From contig JANQSI010000022.1 in the NCBI GenBank assembly GCA_028284125.1, positions 37,104 through 101,103 of the forward strand: a stretch of 64,000 bases of DNA, read 5' to 3'. Below are positions 1-9,166 of the stretch, piece after piece (the first letter of the stretch is position 1; the number at the start of each line of letters is the position of its first letter). Source of the DNA: Cyclobacteriaceae bacterium. GTDB lineage: Bacteria; Bacteroidota; Bacteroidia; Cytophagales; Cyclobacteriaceae. Position numbers and translations under genes: made by a program. The notes under the pieces are model-generated. The model saw only the letters and a list, made by a program, of their open reading frames with translations. It searched no databases and had not been told where the DNA came from.

Positions 1-293
1 TGATACGGGTTAATGTCCTCTATCTGAAAGGTTCTTGCATGGAACGTTTTATCCCTAATACTAACGGACCTTGGATTGGCAGTAAGTGTGTTTTTGATTG
101 TGACGTATTTATTTTCATTCACATAGAATTTGTTCACCCACCATTTGTCTGCAGCTCCATCATGGTAGATATAGTTGAGCTTTCTGTTTAACCAATCTAC
201 TGCTGACTTAAAAATTACTTCATCTTCTGCATTGGGTTGAGCAAAAGATAGAATGGGAAGTAGCAAGGTGAGAGATACTACGATTCTATTCAT
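1..293 (-). CDS. Secreted protein of unknown function (C-terminus outside window)
   Basis: Only the first 97 or so codons are present; the gene runs off the left edge on the minus strand. The start is the ATG whose complement lies at 291-293. The product begins with a classic signal peptide (MNRIVVSLTLLLPILSFAQ) with likely cleavage after the SFA of residues 16-18, so it is exported. The mature part seen is polar and rich in Trp, Tyr and Asn, with no family I recognise. Its ATG lies inside the last codons of the upstream nitrilase gene (8-base overlap, the shared ATGAATAG), implying one transcript and translational coupling. Confidence 0.75.
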   Translation of the reverse strand, partial: MNRIVVSLTLLLPILSFAQPNAEDEVIFKSAVDWLNRKLNYIYHDGAADKWWVNKFYVNENKYVTIKNTLTANPRSVSIRDKTFHARTFQIEDINPY

Positions 294-1236
294 TTGTGAT
301 GACTGATTGCCGGTCCTTATTGACATGTAATTTTAACACATCTGGTCTTGAGTAGTGGCCTGATGGATCAAAATTTTGTCTTTCTTCCCGAACTTTTTGA
401 TGGTCTATCACCGCAACTACAAGTTTTTCTTCGTTGACAATTGGCTCGATCACCCAGCTGCCGTCCGGAGCAGCAAGACAGGTGCCTCCATCAGCTAACG
501 TTTCAGTTGTATTTTTTCTCATTACATCAGCGTGGGGAAAATCCTCTGGAATATCTTCAGGTCTGAATAGTCCGGAAACGCCGACCACATAGGATCTGGA
601 TTCCTGGGCAATCATTGGAATGAGTCGCTCCGTATTTCTTTTGTTTCCTGGCCATATAGACACATGCAAATCTTCTCCTTGCGCATACATAGCAGCTCGG
701 GCCAACGGCATCCAGTTTTCCCAACAATTCAATCCGCCGACGGTAAAAGGTGGGAGGGAGTGCGTGACCAATCCGTTTCCATCACCTGGGCTCCAGGATA
801 AACGCTCTTCATATGTCGGCATCAACTTGCGATGCACGGATTTGATCTCTCCTTTTTGGTTGATGTAAATCATGGAACAATACAGGCTATGTCCACCTCG
901 ATCAGCAGGTCGCTCGATTGTTCCGAGATAGATGGAAATTCCTTTTTCTGCAGCCAGTTCACAAAGCGGGTTAAGATGCCCAGCTTCAACGGAAATAGCC
1001 TGGTCCATGTAGTGGGCATGGATTTCTTTTTGGATAATCGAATTGAATTCAGCTCCATTGGTTCTGTCGATCCAAAAAGGATATCCTGGCAAAAGTGCTT
1101 CACCAAACACGACCAATTGAGCATTTTCCTCAGAAGCTTTCTCGACTTGATCAATGACTTTAGCAAGGGTTTTTTCCCTGTTTAACCAAACAGGAGCAAT
1201 TTGAGCAAGGGCTATTTTAAGTTGATCTTTAGACAT
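286..1236 (-). CDS. Nitrilase-family carbon-nitrogen hydrolase
   Basis: A 316-residue member of the nitrilase superfamily, which hydrolyses non-peptide C-N bonds through a Glu-Lys-Cys triad. All three residues are visible: Glu46 in FGEALLPGYPFW, Lys137 in HRKLMPTYEER, and Cys171 in GGLNCWENWMPLAR. The HRKLMPTYEER and NCWENWMP wording and the length match true aliphatic/aryl nitrilases (nitrile to acid plus ammonia) better than amidases or ureidopropionases; the substrate cannot be read from sequence. There is no signal peptide, so it is cytoplasmic. It lies 70 bases downstream of an OsmC gene and overlaps the following secreted-protein gene by 8 bases. Confidence 0.9.
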   Translation of the reverse strand: MSKDQLKIALAQIAPVWLNREKTLAKVIDQVEKASEENAQLVVFGEALLPGYPFWIDRTNGAEFNSIIQKEIHAHYMDQAISVEAGHLNPLCELAAEKGISIYLGTIERPADRGGHSLYCSMIYINQKGEIKSVHRKLMPTYEERLSWSPGDGNGLVTHSLPPFTVGGLNCWENWMPLARAAMYAQGEDLHVSIWPGNKRNTERLIPMIAQESRSYVVGVSGLFRPEDIPEDFPHADVMRKNTTETLADGGTCLAAPDGSWVIEPIVNEEKLVVAVIDHQKVREERQNFDPSGHYSRPDVLKLHVNKDRQSVITNE

Positions 1237-1306
1237 TATCTATGGTTTACTGATGCAACCAAAGATATCCAAATTAAAAAGACCGCTAAGAGACAATCCG
1301 GCCAGT

Positions 1307-1711
1307 CTATTCTCTAACCACTACCGCTTCGTGCGTTTGCTCAGCACTGACAGATGCCGCAACCGAGCAGTATTTTGTAGTAGCCAGGTCTACAATTCTG
1401 TCTGCCTCTTCTTGTGTAAGGTCGGGTGAGGTAATAATGTATTTCATATGGATCTTGGTAAATCCTCGTGGATGTTCATCTCTTCTTTCACCAGTGGTCT
1501 CAGATTTCAGATCCACAAACGTCTTTCGACGCTTTTTCACCATTGAAACTATGTCGACAGCCGCACAAGCAGCTAATGCAGCTAATAACAATTGTGTTGG
1601 AGATTGGTGCTGCTTTTGATCGGCAGGTAACATATCTATTTCAACAATATTACCTGTTTCATTCACTGCTGTGAATTCTTCGTCGCCTTTATAGGATAGT
1701 TCGATTTTCAT
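1307..1711 (-). CDS. OsmC family protein
   Basis: A 134-residue OsmC/Ohr-fold protein. The family reduces organic hydroperoxides through two cysteines; here they are Cys49 (in AALAACAAVD, after the SPTQLLLAAL helix) and Cys115 (in KYCSVAASV). The SPTQLLL...ACAAVDIVSMVKKRR pattern is typical of the OsmC subgroup rather than Ohr. It is full length and probably a cytoplasmic peroxidase. It sits in a minus-strand run, 23 bases after a secreted-protein gene and upstream of the nitrilase, so it is probably co-transcribed. Confidence 0.88.
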   Translation of the reverse strand: MKIELSYKGDEEFTAVNETGNIVEIDMLPADQKQHQSPTQLLLAALAACAAVDIVSMVKKRRKTFVDLKSETTGERRDEHPRGFTKIHMKYIITSPDLTQEEADRIVDLATTKYCSVAASVSAEQTHEAVVVRE

Positions 1712-1734
1712 TATTCAAGGTATTAAGTGGACAT

Positions 1735-2460
1735 TTAGTTTACTTTCCAAGCCAACGTGTCATGATGTTTTAAAATTAACGAACGCAAATAGCTTCCGAT
1801 AAAGTTCACGCCTTCAAAACCTGCATCTTTTGCTGCCTGATCTTCCACTTCGAAAGAAATCTCCGGACCAGCAAAATCATGCATATCCTCATACCAGCCT
1901 AAAGTAAAGATGTCCCATGATGGACCGAAAACACGAGTGAAAATGAAATTTGGTCTATGATCAAACTTGGAATAAAATACATTTTCCATTTTTCGCTGCT
2001 TCAAGAGTTCCGTTTGTTTTCCAGCCAATGCAGTGAAAATCTCGATGTGGAATAAATTGAAATCACTCACGGCAGCCTCGAATGGCTCAATATGAGGTCC
2101 AAGTACAATAGCCTCTTCCTGTGAAGAAATCAAATCAAAGTAAGAGTCACCGTAGGATTTCTCAATCGATTTGGATTTTGTACGTTTTCCAAAATTTTCT
2201 TGCGAGAAATAACTTTCAAGACTCTCAATTGGATTGATTACCATGAGATCCCAATGATCTCCTTGGCTATGACGCAGGAGATACGGCTTGTATTGTTGAT
2301 AGTTCTGATAATTGTCAATATCTGATTTGATCACTTCAATAAGTTCTAACAATGCTCCAGGTTTTGCGCGGATCAATGTGACTTTGTAGGGTTGGTCGCC
2401 GTGTTGTGAATAAACATTGAGAGTTATAAGGCAGATCGTAAGTGCAATTAACTTTTTCAT
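1735..2460 (-). CDS. Secreted protein, NIPSNAP/ABM-like alpha-beta barrel (inferred)
   Basis: A 241-residue protein with an N-terminal signal peptide (MKKLIALTICLITLNVYSQ). The mature part seems to hold two ferredoxin-like halves: an early VTLIRAKPGALLELIEVIK segment and a later FHIEIFTALAGKQTELLKQR segment. Each is a beta strand followed by a long helix, as in dimeric alpha-beta barrel (NIPSNAP or ABM-like) proteins. No catalytic residues are recognisable. The fold is my inference from the strand-helix pattern; exact function is unknown. It lies 25 bases from the upstream YdeI-like gene and 23 from OsmC. Confidence 0.7.
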   Translation of the reverse strand: MKKLIALTICLITLNVYSQHGDQPYKVTLIRAKPGALLELIEVIKSDIDNYQNYQQYKPYLLRHSQGDHWDLMVINPIESLESYFSQENFGKRTKSKSIEKSYGDSYFDLISSQEEAIVLGPHIEPFEAAVSDFNLFHIEIFTALAGKQTELLKQRKMENVFYSKFDHRPNFIFTRVFGPSWDIFTLGWYEDMHDFAGPEISFEVEDQAAKDAGFEGVNFIGSYLRSLILKHHDTLAWKVN

Positions 2461-2485
2461 ACTAGAAAGGTAAGAAAATCGAGGT

Positions 2486-3007
2486 TTACTTACGGTTGTT
2501 GTACTCTTTGATCAAAACATTGAGTCTTTTAAAATCCAAAACTCCTTTTGCTTCTTTTAAGTGATGCATAATGGCAAGCCCTTTAGCAAGCTGGCTATCT
2601 ACGTTTTTCACTTTCTGAACGATATAGATTAGGCTTCTTTGTTTGCCCTTTGTCAGAGATTGAAAATAGTTTCGACCTTCATCGTCTTGTGCAAGGAGCA
2701 CTTGGAAAGATTCTGGCATTGGAATTCCAAATTCAGATGTATCCTTTTCAAGACTCACACTTATTTTATCCCCTTCTTCAATTCCTAGCTTTTTTTTCTG
2801 TTCAGTATTTACGTACACAGAATATGCACCATCCTTGTGCATTAAAGCACTGTGCATAGGTTTACCTCCATTGATCATACAAAGCACTCTTCGGTTATCA
2901 CCTTCGATGAATTGATCGCCTATTTCTTTGGGTATGGGCACATAGTAACTCCAGAGTTTGTTGTGGAAATTTTCTAAGGATGTTTCTATGGTTACTTTTT
3001 TGATCAT
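2486..3007 (-). CDS. YdeI/OmpD-associated family protein (DUF1905 type)
   Basis: About 173 residues. The N-terminal half (FHNKLWSYYVPIPKEIGDQF ... VYVNTEQKKKLGIEEGDKI) matches the DUF1905 beta-barrel domain. The C-terminal half (GRNYFQSLTKGKQRSLIYIV ... AKGLAIMHHLKEAKG) is the helical YdeI/OmpD-associated tail. Members are cytoplasmic and poorly characterised. I chose the ATG at 3007, giving MIKKVTIE; the longer frame upstream would need a TTG start. First gene of a likely minus-strand run 3007 to 1. Confidence 0.8.
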   Translation of the reverse strand: MIKKVTIETSLENFHNKLWSYYVPIPKEIGDQFIEGDNRRVLCMINGGKPMHSALMHKDGAYSVYVNTEQKKKLGIEEGDKISVSLEKDTSEFGIPMPESFQVLLAQDDEGRNYFQSLTKGKQRSLIYIVQKVKNVDSQLAKGLAIMHHLKEAKGVLDFKRLNVLIKEYNNRK

Positions 3008-3138
3008 TCTTTCCAATTCGTTATTGGAACTCCTCTATTACTTAGCTGGATAACCGCTTTATTTCTACTTTCATGTCGGCAATGAGATCAATAATCTCAT
3101 TTTGAGAGAAGGAATCCTTTACATGGTGTAGATACGTT

Positions 3139-3864
3139 TCATGATTTCAGAGTTTCTTCGATAACACTTTTCAATTGAATTGCATTTTCAATGATGGAAA
3201 TGTACATATCGTATTCGAGGTTTAGCTGAACCAATCGGGTAACTACCAAGGCTTCTAAAACTTCATCTTCCAGCATTTTCTTTGAATCCAACTGCTGAAT
3301 ACCTCTTGTGTCATTTTCATAAAAATTCTTAGTCCAAACAGTGTTTCTTATAGGACCTGCATAATTGTTGTAAACATGCCATTCATATTTTTCGCGAATG
3401 AACGTATTGGACTTACTTTCCCGGCTGTACAATTTCTCACATTTCGCATAATACTGTTGAACATCAAACGAAAGAGTAGGGGGTAGTAAATCCAATTTAC
3501 CAGAGCTTATCAAAGCCTCCAAACTGGTTTTGTTCACGTTAAAATTTCTTTCTAAAAGCAAAAACCCAAGCCCATTCGCCGTTTCTTCAAAGTCTCTAAT
3601 CTTTTGGCTTTTAAATGCCTCTATTACCAGTTCTCCATATTGTTGAGCCTGTTCTATTTCTGCCTTTAGAGCATTTAAATTTTCCAGATCCTCGTCTATG
3701 TTGGAAATGGCATAATTGAGATAAAGATCTCGTTGATTTTTGGCACTTACATTATCATTCCAATTATTGAGCGTAAATGCACCTAGAATACCAATTGTAA
3801 TCACTAATATTTCCAGGAAATACTCTGACCATTTTTGATTGAATGTGATAAGAATCTTCTTCAT
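3139..3864 (-). CDS. DUF6090 family membrane-anchored protein
   Basis: 241 residues. The opening (MKKILITFNQKWSEYFLEILVITIGILGAF then TLNNWND) is the hallmark of DUF6090, a Bacteroidota family with one N-terminal membrane helix at about residues 14-34. A long, mostly helical soluble part follows, with a predicted coiled-coil region around residues 45-90. Function is unknown; the domain probably faces the periplasm. A further 34 sense codons continue in another frame just past the stop (see findings), so the annotated C-terminus may be truncated. Confidence 0.8.
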   Translation of the reverse strand: MKKILITFNQKWSEYFLEILVITIGILGAFTLNNWNDNVSAKNQRDLYLNYAISNIDEDLENLNALKAEIEQAQQYGELVIEAFKSQKIRDFEETANGLGFLLLERNFNVNKTSLEALISSGKLDLLPPTLSFDVQQYYAKCEKLYSRESKSNTFIREKYEWHVYNNYAGPIRNTVWTKNFYENDTRGIQQLDSKKMLEDEVLEALVVTRLVQLNLEYDMYISIIENAIQLKSVIEETLKS

Positions 3865-3938
3865 TACTTCAATTTCTCATCCAGCGACTGAAATGAACCT
3901 TAAGATTAAGTGATATCCTTGTTTAACTGGCCTGACAG

Positions 3939-5951
3939 CTATTTTCCATACTTATCAAACCAAGCCACTACATGAGCAATCTTAGTAATCAATTGGCTTG
4001 GGCGATTCGAGATAAAGTGATACGAACCTGGAATCTCAACCAGCACAGTTGGGATCTTTCGATACTTCAAGGCATGATACAGTTGCTTTGCCTCTGACGT
4101 TGGTGTACGTAAGTCTTCCATGCCAACCATTACCATCGTCGGGCATTCGATATTTCCAACGAGCGAAATGGGAGAGAACTTCATGTAATCATCCTGGTTT
4201 GTCCATGGCAATCCTGGAAATCGGTTGTTGTAATATCCGTACCAGTTGTCTGCGACAAGTGTCTTACTATACCAGTTCATTACCGGCTTCACTACAGCCG
4301 CTGCCTTAAAACGATCAGATTTTCCAATCATCCAGGCACTCATGATTCCTCCTGCGCTTCCTCCAGTAACAAATAGATTTTCTTCGTCGATGTAGCCTTT
4401 TGCAATGACGGCATCCATTCCTGACATTACATCATCGTAATCATTTCCTGGGTAATTATGATAGAGAAGATTCCCAAACTCTTCTCCGTAACTCGTACTT
4501 CCTCTAGGGTTCGGATAGAAAACTACATATCCAGCCGCCGAGTAGAGTTGGATTTCAGGGGAGAAACGGGGTCCATAATTGGATATTGGGCCACCGTGGT
4601 TTTCGATGATGATCGGGTACTTTTTAGAAGCATCAAATTTTGGTGGTTTCACAATCCATCCTTGCACATCTCTTTGATCGAAGGATGATTTGTACCAGAT
4701 TTCTTCAACTTGTCCCAATTCCCTGTAATCGAGTACATCTGAATTCAGACTTGTGATTTTACGGAAGCTCTTATTGACAACTGCCAATTCAGCAGGATGT
4801 TCAGGCGTGGTATAATTGTAAGCAACAACTCCATTTTTTGATACGGTAAATGAGCCACCTCCATAAGGTCTTCCCATGGCAGTTCCGCCAAGGCCACTGG
4901 CTACTTCTCTAAAGCTTCCACTAAGACTCACATAACCAATTTTAGTAGTTCCTTTATCATCGTATTGGAAATAGATTCCTTTGCTTTGAGCATCCCATTT
5001 AGGATTGGAAATACTTCTGTCCAGATTGTCCAACAAGGCTCGTTTGTTGCTTCCATCTGGATTCATCAATTGCAGACGTGTGAGTTGGTAGGTCTGTACT
5101 TTGTCTTCATAGCCAAGAAAGGCAACAAGTTTTCCATCTGGCGAAACGGTAGGTGAGCCATCGGGTCCATTCCGTGTTGTAAGCGCATTGATCTCACCTG
5201 AATTCACATTCACAGAGTAGATCTCTGAGTTTCTGTAGTCATATTCCCAATCTTCATTTCTATTTCCGCTGAAAAGAATGGTTTGGCCATCAGGTGTCCA
5301 TGAAGGGCTTCCATGATTGAAATTGTCAGATGTGATTTGTCTTGGTGAACCTCCTTCTGAGGGAACCACGAAAATATGACGGAAACCTGGCGAGATGTAT
5401 CCAGAACCATCTCGCTCATGACGCATTCTATCAGTAATCCTTGGAGCTTTTGCCCATTTAGCTCCTGAAGGTTTAGGTGGAGCCTTAACTAATACCGGAG
5501 GTCTTTGAGCAATGGTCATGTTGAAAGCTATTTGATTTCCATCGGGGGACCATGTTATGCTACCTGGAGATTTTTCTAATTGAGTCAGCCTTGCTGTTTT
5601 CCCATTATCTGCCCAATACATGTGGATTTCAGACCCTTGATCGGTGGAACGTGTGTAAGCAATTCTTTTTCCATCGGGAGACCAACGCGCGGAAGATTCG
5701 TTTCCATCATAAGAGGTGAGTTTTCTATGATTGGAACCATCACTGTTGATGATCCAAAGGTTTCCAACTCTTCGATCTTTCATGATACTCATTCCCATTC
5801 GCCGGTAAACCACCTGACTCCCATCAGGAGAAACCTGTGGATCGGCTACCCACTCTAATTGGAAAACGTCCAGCTCCTGGAACGGTAATTTGTCCTGGGC
5901 TAAGAGAACTACGGAAAAAAATAAAAGAGAAAGGGTCAATAGCTTTTTCAT
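3939..5951 (-). CDS. S9 family prolyl oligopeptidase-type serine peptidase
   Basis: A 670-residue exported peptidase. It has a signal peptide (MKKLLTLSLLFFSVVLLAQ). About 360 residues of WD40-like PD40 propeller repeats follow (recurring SPDGxxVAF/WSPDGKRIAYTR motifs), then a C-terminal alpha/beta hydrolase domain. The catalytic triad is visible: Ser532 in GGSAGGIMS, Asp613 in GMEDLRTP, His645 in PGSYHF. This is the layout of dipeptidyl or acylaminoacyl peptidases that trim peptides in the periplasm. It is separated by 74 bases from DUF6090 and divergently oriented to PadR module 1. It is complete. Confidence 0.93.
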   Translation of the reverse strand: MKKLLTLSLLFFSVVLLAQDKLPFQELDVFQLEWVADPQVSPDGSQVVYRRMGMSIMKDRRVGNLWIINSDGSNHRKLTSYDGNESSARWSPDGKRIAYTRSTDQGSEIHMYWADNGKTARLTQLEKSPGSITWSPDGNQIAFNMTIAQRPPVLVKAPPKPSGAKWAKAPRITDRMRHERDGSGYISPGFRHIFVVPSEGGSPRQITSDNFNHGSPSWTPDGQTILFSGNRNEDWEYDYRNSEIYSVNVNSGEINALTTRNGPDGSPTVSPDGKLVAFLGYEDKVQTYQLTRLQLMNPDGSNKRALLDNLDRSISNPKWDAQSKGIYFQYDDKGTTKIGYVSLSGSFREVASGLGGTAMGRPYGGGSFTVSKNGVVAYNYTTPEHPAELAVVNKSFRKITSLNSDVLDYRELGQVEEIWYKSSFDQRDVQGWIVKPPKFDASKKYPIIIENHGGPISNYGPRFSPEIQLYSAAGYVVFYPNPRGSTSYGEEFGNLLYHNYPGNDYDDVMSGMDAVIAKGYIDEENLFVTGGSAGGIMSAWMIGKSDRFKAAAVVKPVMNWYSKTLVADNWYGYYNNRFPGLPWTNQDDYMKFSPISLVGNIECPTMVMVGMEDLRTPTSEAKQLYHALKYRKIPTVLVEIPGSYHFISNRPSQLITKIAHVVAWFDKYGK

Positions 5952-6101
5952 GGCTAGTTGGTTATTTGTTTAAATGGGTTAATTCATCTACCACTAATCA
6001 CTCAGCACAATTCTAAGCTAAGAAAAAAAATAGGAATACGCTTCATCTGAAGAGATCTATTAAAAATTCTATGGCTATATGCAACTTTTCAGATTTGGTA
6101 T

Positions 6102-6116
6102 TGTATATTATATACA
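6102..6116. promoter_or_regulatory. Candidate PadR operator, module 1
   Basis: A perfect inverted repeat, TGTATAT-T-ATATACA, with 7-base arms and a 1-base centre. It ends 17 bases before the ATG at 6134. PadR repressors generally bind such short AT-rich dyads beside their own promoter. Assignment to this PadR is inference from position. Confidence 0.55.
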
Positions 6117-6133
6117 TATATGAAAAATATATT

Positions 6134-6475
6134 ATGAAAGGAACGCATTTAGGAGAGTTTGAAGAACTGGTGCTACTTATAATAGCGATTCTTGGTGATG
6201 GTGCTTATGGAGTAGCTATTCGGGACCAATTGGAAGTTCAGACGGGACGAAAGATTAGCATTGGAGCGGTTCATGCTGCAACCAATCGATTGGAAGACAA
6301 AGGGTTTCTAAAATCCCAATTTGGAGAAGTGACACTCGAAAGGGGCGGAAAACGAAAGAAATTATACGTAATGAGCCCAATGGGAGAGCGGTCGCTAATG
6401 GCAAGCAAAGATTTGCGCAATCGGCTTTGGGATCTTATTCCAGCATCATCCTTATCTACCAATTTACCGGACTGA
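6134..6475 (+). CDS. PadR family transcriptional regulator (module 1)
   Basis: A compact winged-helix PadR protein of 113 residues starting MKGTHLGEFEELVLL. The core motifs are present: GAYGVAIRDQLE, then IGAVHAATNRLEDKGFL as recognition helix, then the wing LERGGKRKKLYVMSPMG. I took the ATG at 6134 rather than the in-frame ATG at 6071. Homologous PadR proteins in this window all begin at the GxxLGEFEELVLL segment, and 6071 would place the operator-like palindrome inside the gene. The stop overlaps the permease start (TGATG), so both are translated together. Confidence 0.88.
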   Translation: MKGTHLGEFEELVLLIIAILGDGAYGVAIRDQLEVQTGRKISIGAVHAATNRLEDKGFLKSQFGEVTLERGGKRKKLYVMSPMGERSLMASKDLRNRLWDLIPASSLSTNLPD

Positions 6476-9090
6476 TGCATTCTCGAATACCAAAACTTCC
6501 CAATAAAATTCTGAAAGCATTATGCGATCAGAGATACCTCGAGGAGGTTCAAGGTGATCTCGAAGAGATATTCGAGAGTAACCTCAATCAATTTGGAAGA
6601 AAGAAAGCAACAAGAATCTATTGGTTGGATGTGTTGAAACATATTCGACCCTATTTCATAAAGAAAAGGTCAATCAATTTTATAACTCAAAATCAAACGG
6701 CTATGTGGTCTATTTATTTAAAAATTGCTTTTCGGAATTTCTGGAAAAGCAAAGTTATTTCTGGAATCAACACGCTTGGATTATCCATTGGACTGGCGTG
6801 TTGCATTGTTGTCTTCTTTCATGTGAAAGATGAACTTTCCTACGACGATTTCATTGAGAATGGAGACAACATTTACCGAGTATTAAATGTTCGTCCGAAG
6901 AGCTTACGTCCAGTTGATGCTGGAGGACCTGTGCCTTTAGGTCCGACATTGCGTGATGAGTTTTCGGGGATAAAAGATGCGGTTAGGATGTGGAGAGACT
7001 ATCAACCAACGCTTGCACTTGGAGATCGGGTTTTTATTGAGGATGAATTCATTTTTACTGATCCTTCATTTTTTCAAATGTTCTCTTTTTCTCTAAAAGA
7101 GGGAGATCCGGAAACAGCCTTGAATCAACCAAACACAGTGGTACTTACCGAGTCTATGGTAAGAAAGTATTTTGGCGATGATGATCCAATGAGAAAGACA
7201 ATTACCTATAAAGGAGGAAGAGGAGTTAGACAATTGCTTGTGACGGGTGTCATGGACGATTTCCCACATAACACGCATATGCATTTTGATTTTCTTGCCT
7301 CCTTTTTAAGTGTCAGTAGTCAAGATAGTTGGGGTTCTTTCAAACCTGTTTGGACATACATCACGCTAAATGAGGGGGTGGCACCTGATGATATCCGATC
7401 GGGGTTTCCTGAATTTGCCAAGAAGTACGTTCCAGGTAGATTGGAAAACAATCCGGGATTTGAATTTGATCTTGAGCCTTTGAGTGAAATATACATACAG
7501 TCTCAAGCCAATAGGAACATGAAGCCACTTGGGGACAAGCAATCCATCTATATACTTTCCATAGTTGGATTGAGTATTTTGCTAATAGCCTGCATCAACT
7601 TTGTCAATCTAACACTTGCTAATTCTTTGGTTCGATTTAAGGAGGTAGGTATACGAAAGATTATGGGTGCTGGCCAATCTCAAATTGTCCGTCAGTTTTT
7701 GACTGAGTCTTCATTCACCATCCTATTAGCATTTGTTGTTTCTATTTTTCTCACGATGGCCTTTTTACCGTTGTATAATGAATTTTCTGGCAAGCAAATT
7801 CAATTCATGGATTTGCTGAATGGAGAGTTTATCGGGTACGTTCTGTTGTGCTTGGTTGGAATTACGTTATTGGCGGGGCTTTACCCAGCTAAGTTTATTG
7901 CAAGGTTTGGTAACAATGTTAGTACGAGTCGATCCAGCGATAAGGTGGGAACAAATACAGGAGCAAGAAGGGGTTTTGTGGTTTTTCAGTTCCTGGTTTC
8001 AGCGATTCTGATTATTAGTATTTTGATAATCAAACAGCAGCAAACATACATCTTCACCAAGCCATTGGGTATTGACAAAGATCGAGTGATGGTTATTCCT
8101 ATTAGTGAAAATGAAGATGCCTTTCTTCAAGAGCTCAGGGCTATGTCTCAAGTAAAAAATATTGGCATCTCACAACGATTACCGGTTAACCTTTTGAATT
8201 ATGATGGCAGAAGTTTTGAGGTAGAAGGCCTAGACCGGGTTGTTACCGCTCAAAACTGTGTTATTGATCTTGATTTTATTGAAACTTATGATATTCAATT
8301 AATTGCCGGGCGAAACCACCGTAAAGTGCTATCTGGAAACTGGGAATTTCTAATCAACGAAAGTGCTGTCGCCGAGTTCGAATGGGGTACTGCAGAGAAT
8401 GCCTTAGGGAAAAAGATCTTTCTCGATCGAGAAGATGGTGTCGTTGGAAACGTAATCGGTGTATTCAAGGACTACCATCTGGAGTCACTTCATGAAAAAA
8501 TTCCACCCATGCTTATGTTTAAGAATATAAAGGAAGAGTGGGCAGGATGGCATAGAGATTTTATTTCCATTAAGTATAACGCCGATGATCTGGTCACATT
8601 TACTTCTCAAGTAGAAGATCTCTGGAAATCTCACAATGATGGCGGAGCTTATTTCAGTTTTTTCATCGATGACAGCTATAATGACTTGCACGAGGCTGAT
8701 CATAAGTTTGCCACTCTCTTCAATTATGTGACATTTATTGCCATGCTTATTGCTTGTATGGGTCTGTTGGGTTTGAGCATGTTGATTGTCAATCAAAAAG
8801 TGAAAGAGATTGGTATTAGAAAAGTGCTTGGTGCTTCTGTACTTAATCTTACAATGCTCTTTTCATCAAAATTTGTGGGAATGGTGTTGATCGGGTTGGT
8901 ATTGGCATGTCCAATCTCCTATTATTTGATGGATCTTTGGCTAGATGGATTTTCGTATAGAATTGGAATCGGTCCTCTTCCATTTATGTTAGCGTTTTTC
9001 ATTGTGACTGTATTATCAATCTTAACCATAGTAGTTCATACAACAAAAGCAGCCTTGGCTAATCCAGCAGAGACATTGAAAGACGAGTGA
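6475..9090 (+). CDS. FtsX/MacB-like permease with permease prefix domain 2 (module 1)
   Basis: 871 residues. An N-terminal cytoplasmic prefix (about 5-65, with the EVQGDLEEIFE signature) precedes a MacB-like body. TM1 is at about 94-116, then comes a large periplasmic core. The first FtsX block (RFKEVGIRKIMGA near residue 387) has three helices, followed by a second TM plus periplasmic core and a second FtsX block (KVKEIGIRKVLGA near 775). Such permeases normally pair with a MacB/LolD-type ATPase in lipoprotein or small-molecule transport or in mechanotransmission; none is encoded nearby. Start chosen at the TGATG junction with PadR. Substrate unknown. Confidence 0.9.
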   Translation: MHSRIPKLPNKILKALCDQRYLEEVQGDLEEIFESNLNQFGRKKATRIYWLDVLKHIRPYFIKKRSINFITQNQTAMWSIYLKIAFRNFWKSKVISGINTLGLSIGLACCIVVFFHVKDELSYDDFIENGDNIYRVLNVRPKSLRPVDAGGPVPLGPTLRDEFSGIKDAVRMWRDYQPTLALGDRVFIEDEFIFTDPSFFQMFSFSLKEGDPETALNQPNTVVLTESMVRKYFGDDDPMRKTITYKGGRGVRQLLVTGVMDDFPHNTHMHFDFLASFLSVSSQDSWGSFKPVWTYITLNEGVAPDDIRSGFPEFAKKYVPGRLENNPGFEFDLEPLSEIYIQSQANRNMKPLGDKQSIYILSIVGLSILLIACINFVNLTLANSLVRFKEVGIRKIMGAGQSQIVRQFLTESSFTILLAFVVSIFLTMAFLPLYNEFSGKQIQFMDLLNGEFIGYVLLCLVGITLLAGLYPAKFIARFGNNVSTSRSSDKVGTNTGARRGFVVFQFLVSAILIISILIIKQQQTYIFTKPLGIDKDRVMVIPISENEDAFLQELRAMSQVKNIGISQRLPVNLLNYDGRSFEVEGLDRVVTAQNCVIDLDFIETYDIQLIAGRNHRKVLSGNWEFLINESAVAEFEWGTAENALGKKIFLDREDGVVGNVIGVFKDYHLESLHEKIPPMLMFKNIKEEWAGWHRDFISIKYNADDLVTFTSQVEDLWKSHNDGGAYFSFFIDDSYNDLHEADHKFATLFNYVTFIAMLIACMGLLGLSMLIVNQKVKEIGIRKVLGASVLNLTMLFSSKFVGMVLIGLVLACPISYYLMDLWLDGFSYRIGIGPLPFMLAFFIVTVLSILTIVVHTTKAALANPAETLKDE

Positions 9091-9166
9091 CTGATTTTAA
9101 TTGACTTGTCATTTGATTAGCTAAAAATGAGTTTACAATAAATCGAATTTTTTCGTATTATCACGA

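Noticed and set aside
620..1185. Plus-strand open frames over the nitrilase gene
   Set aside because: Antisense shadows of a clearly coding gene; no family-like motifs or plausible start sites.
3081..3101. Hairpin AATGAGAT / ATCTCATT as a terminator
   Set aside because: No T-run follows on either strand, and the sequence is explained by codons of the DUF6090 remnant (NEIIDLIAD).
6071..6133. Longer N-terminus for PadR module 1
   Set aside because: The added residues are unlike any PadR start and would place the palindrome at 6102-6116 inside the gene; start moved to 6134.
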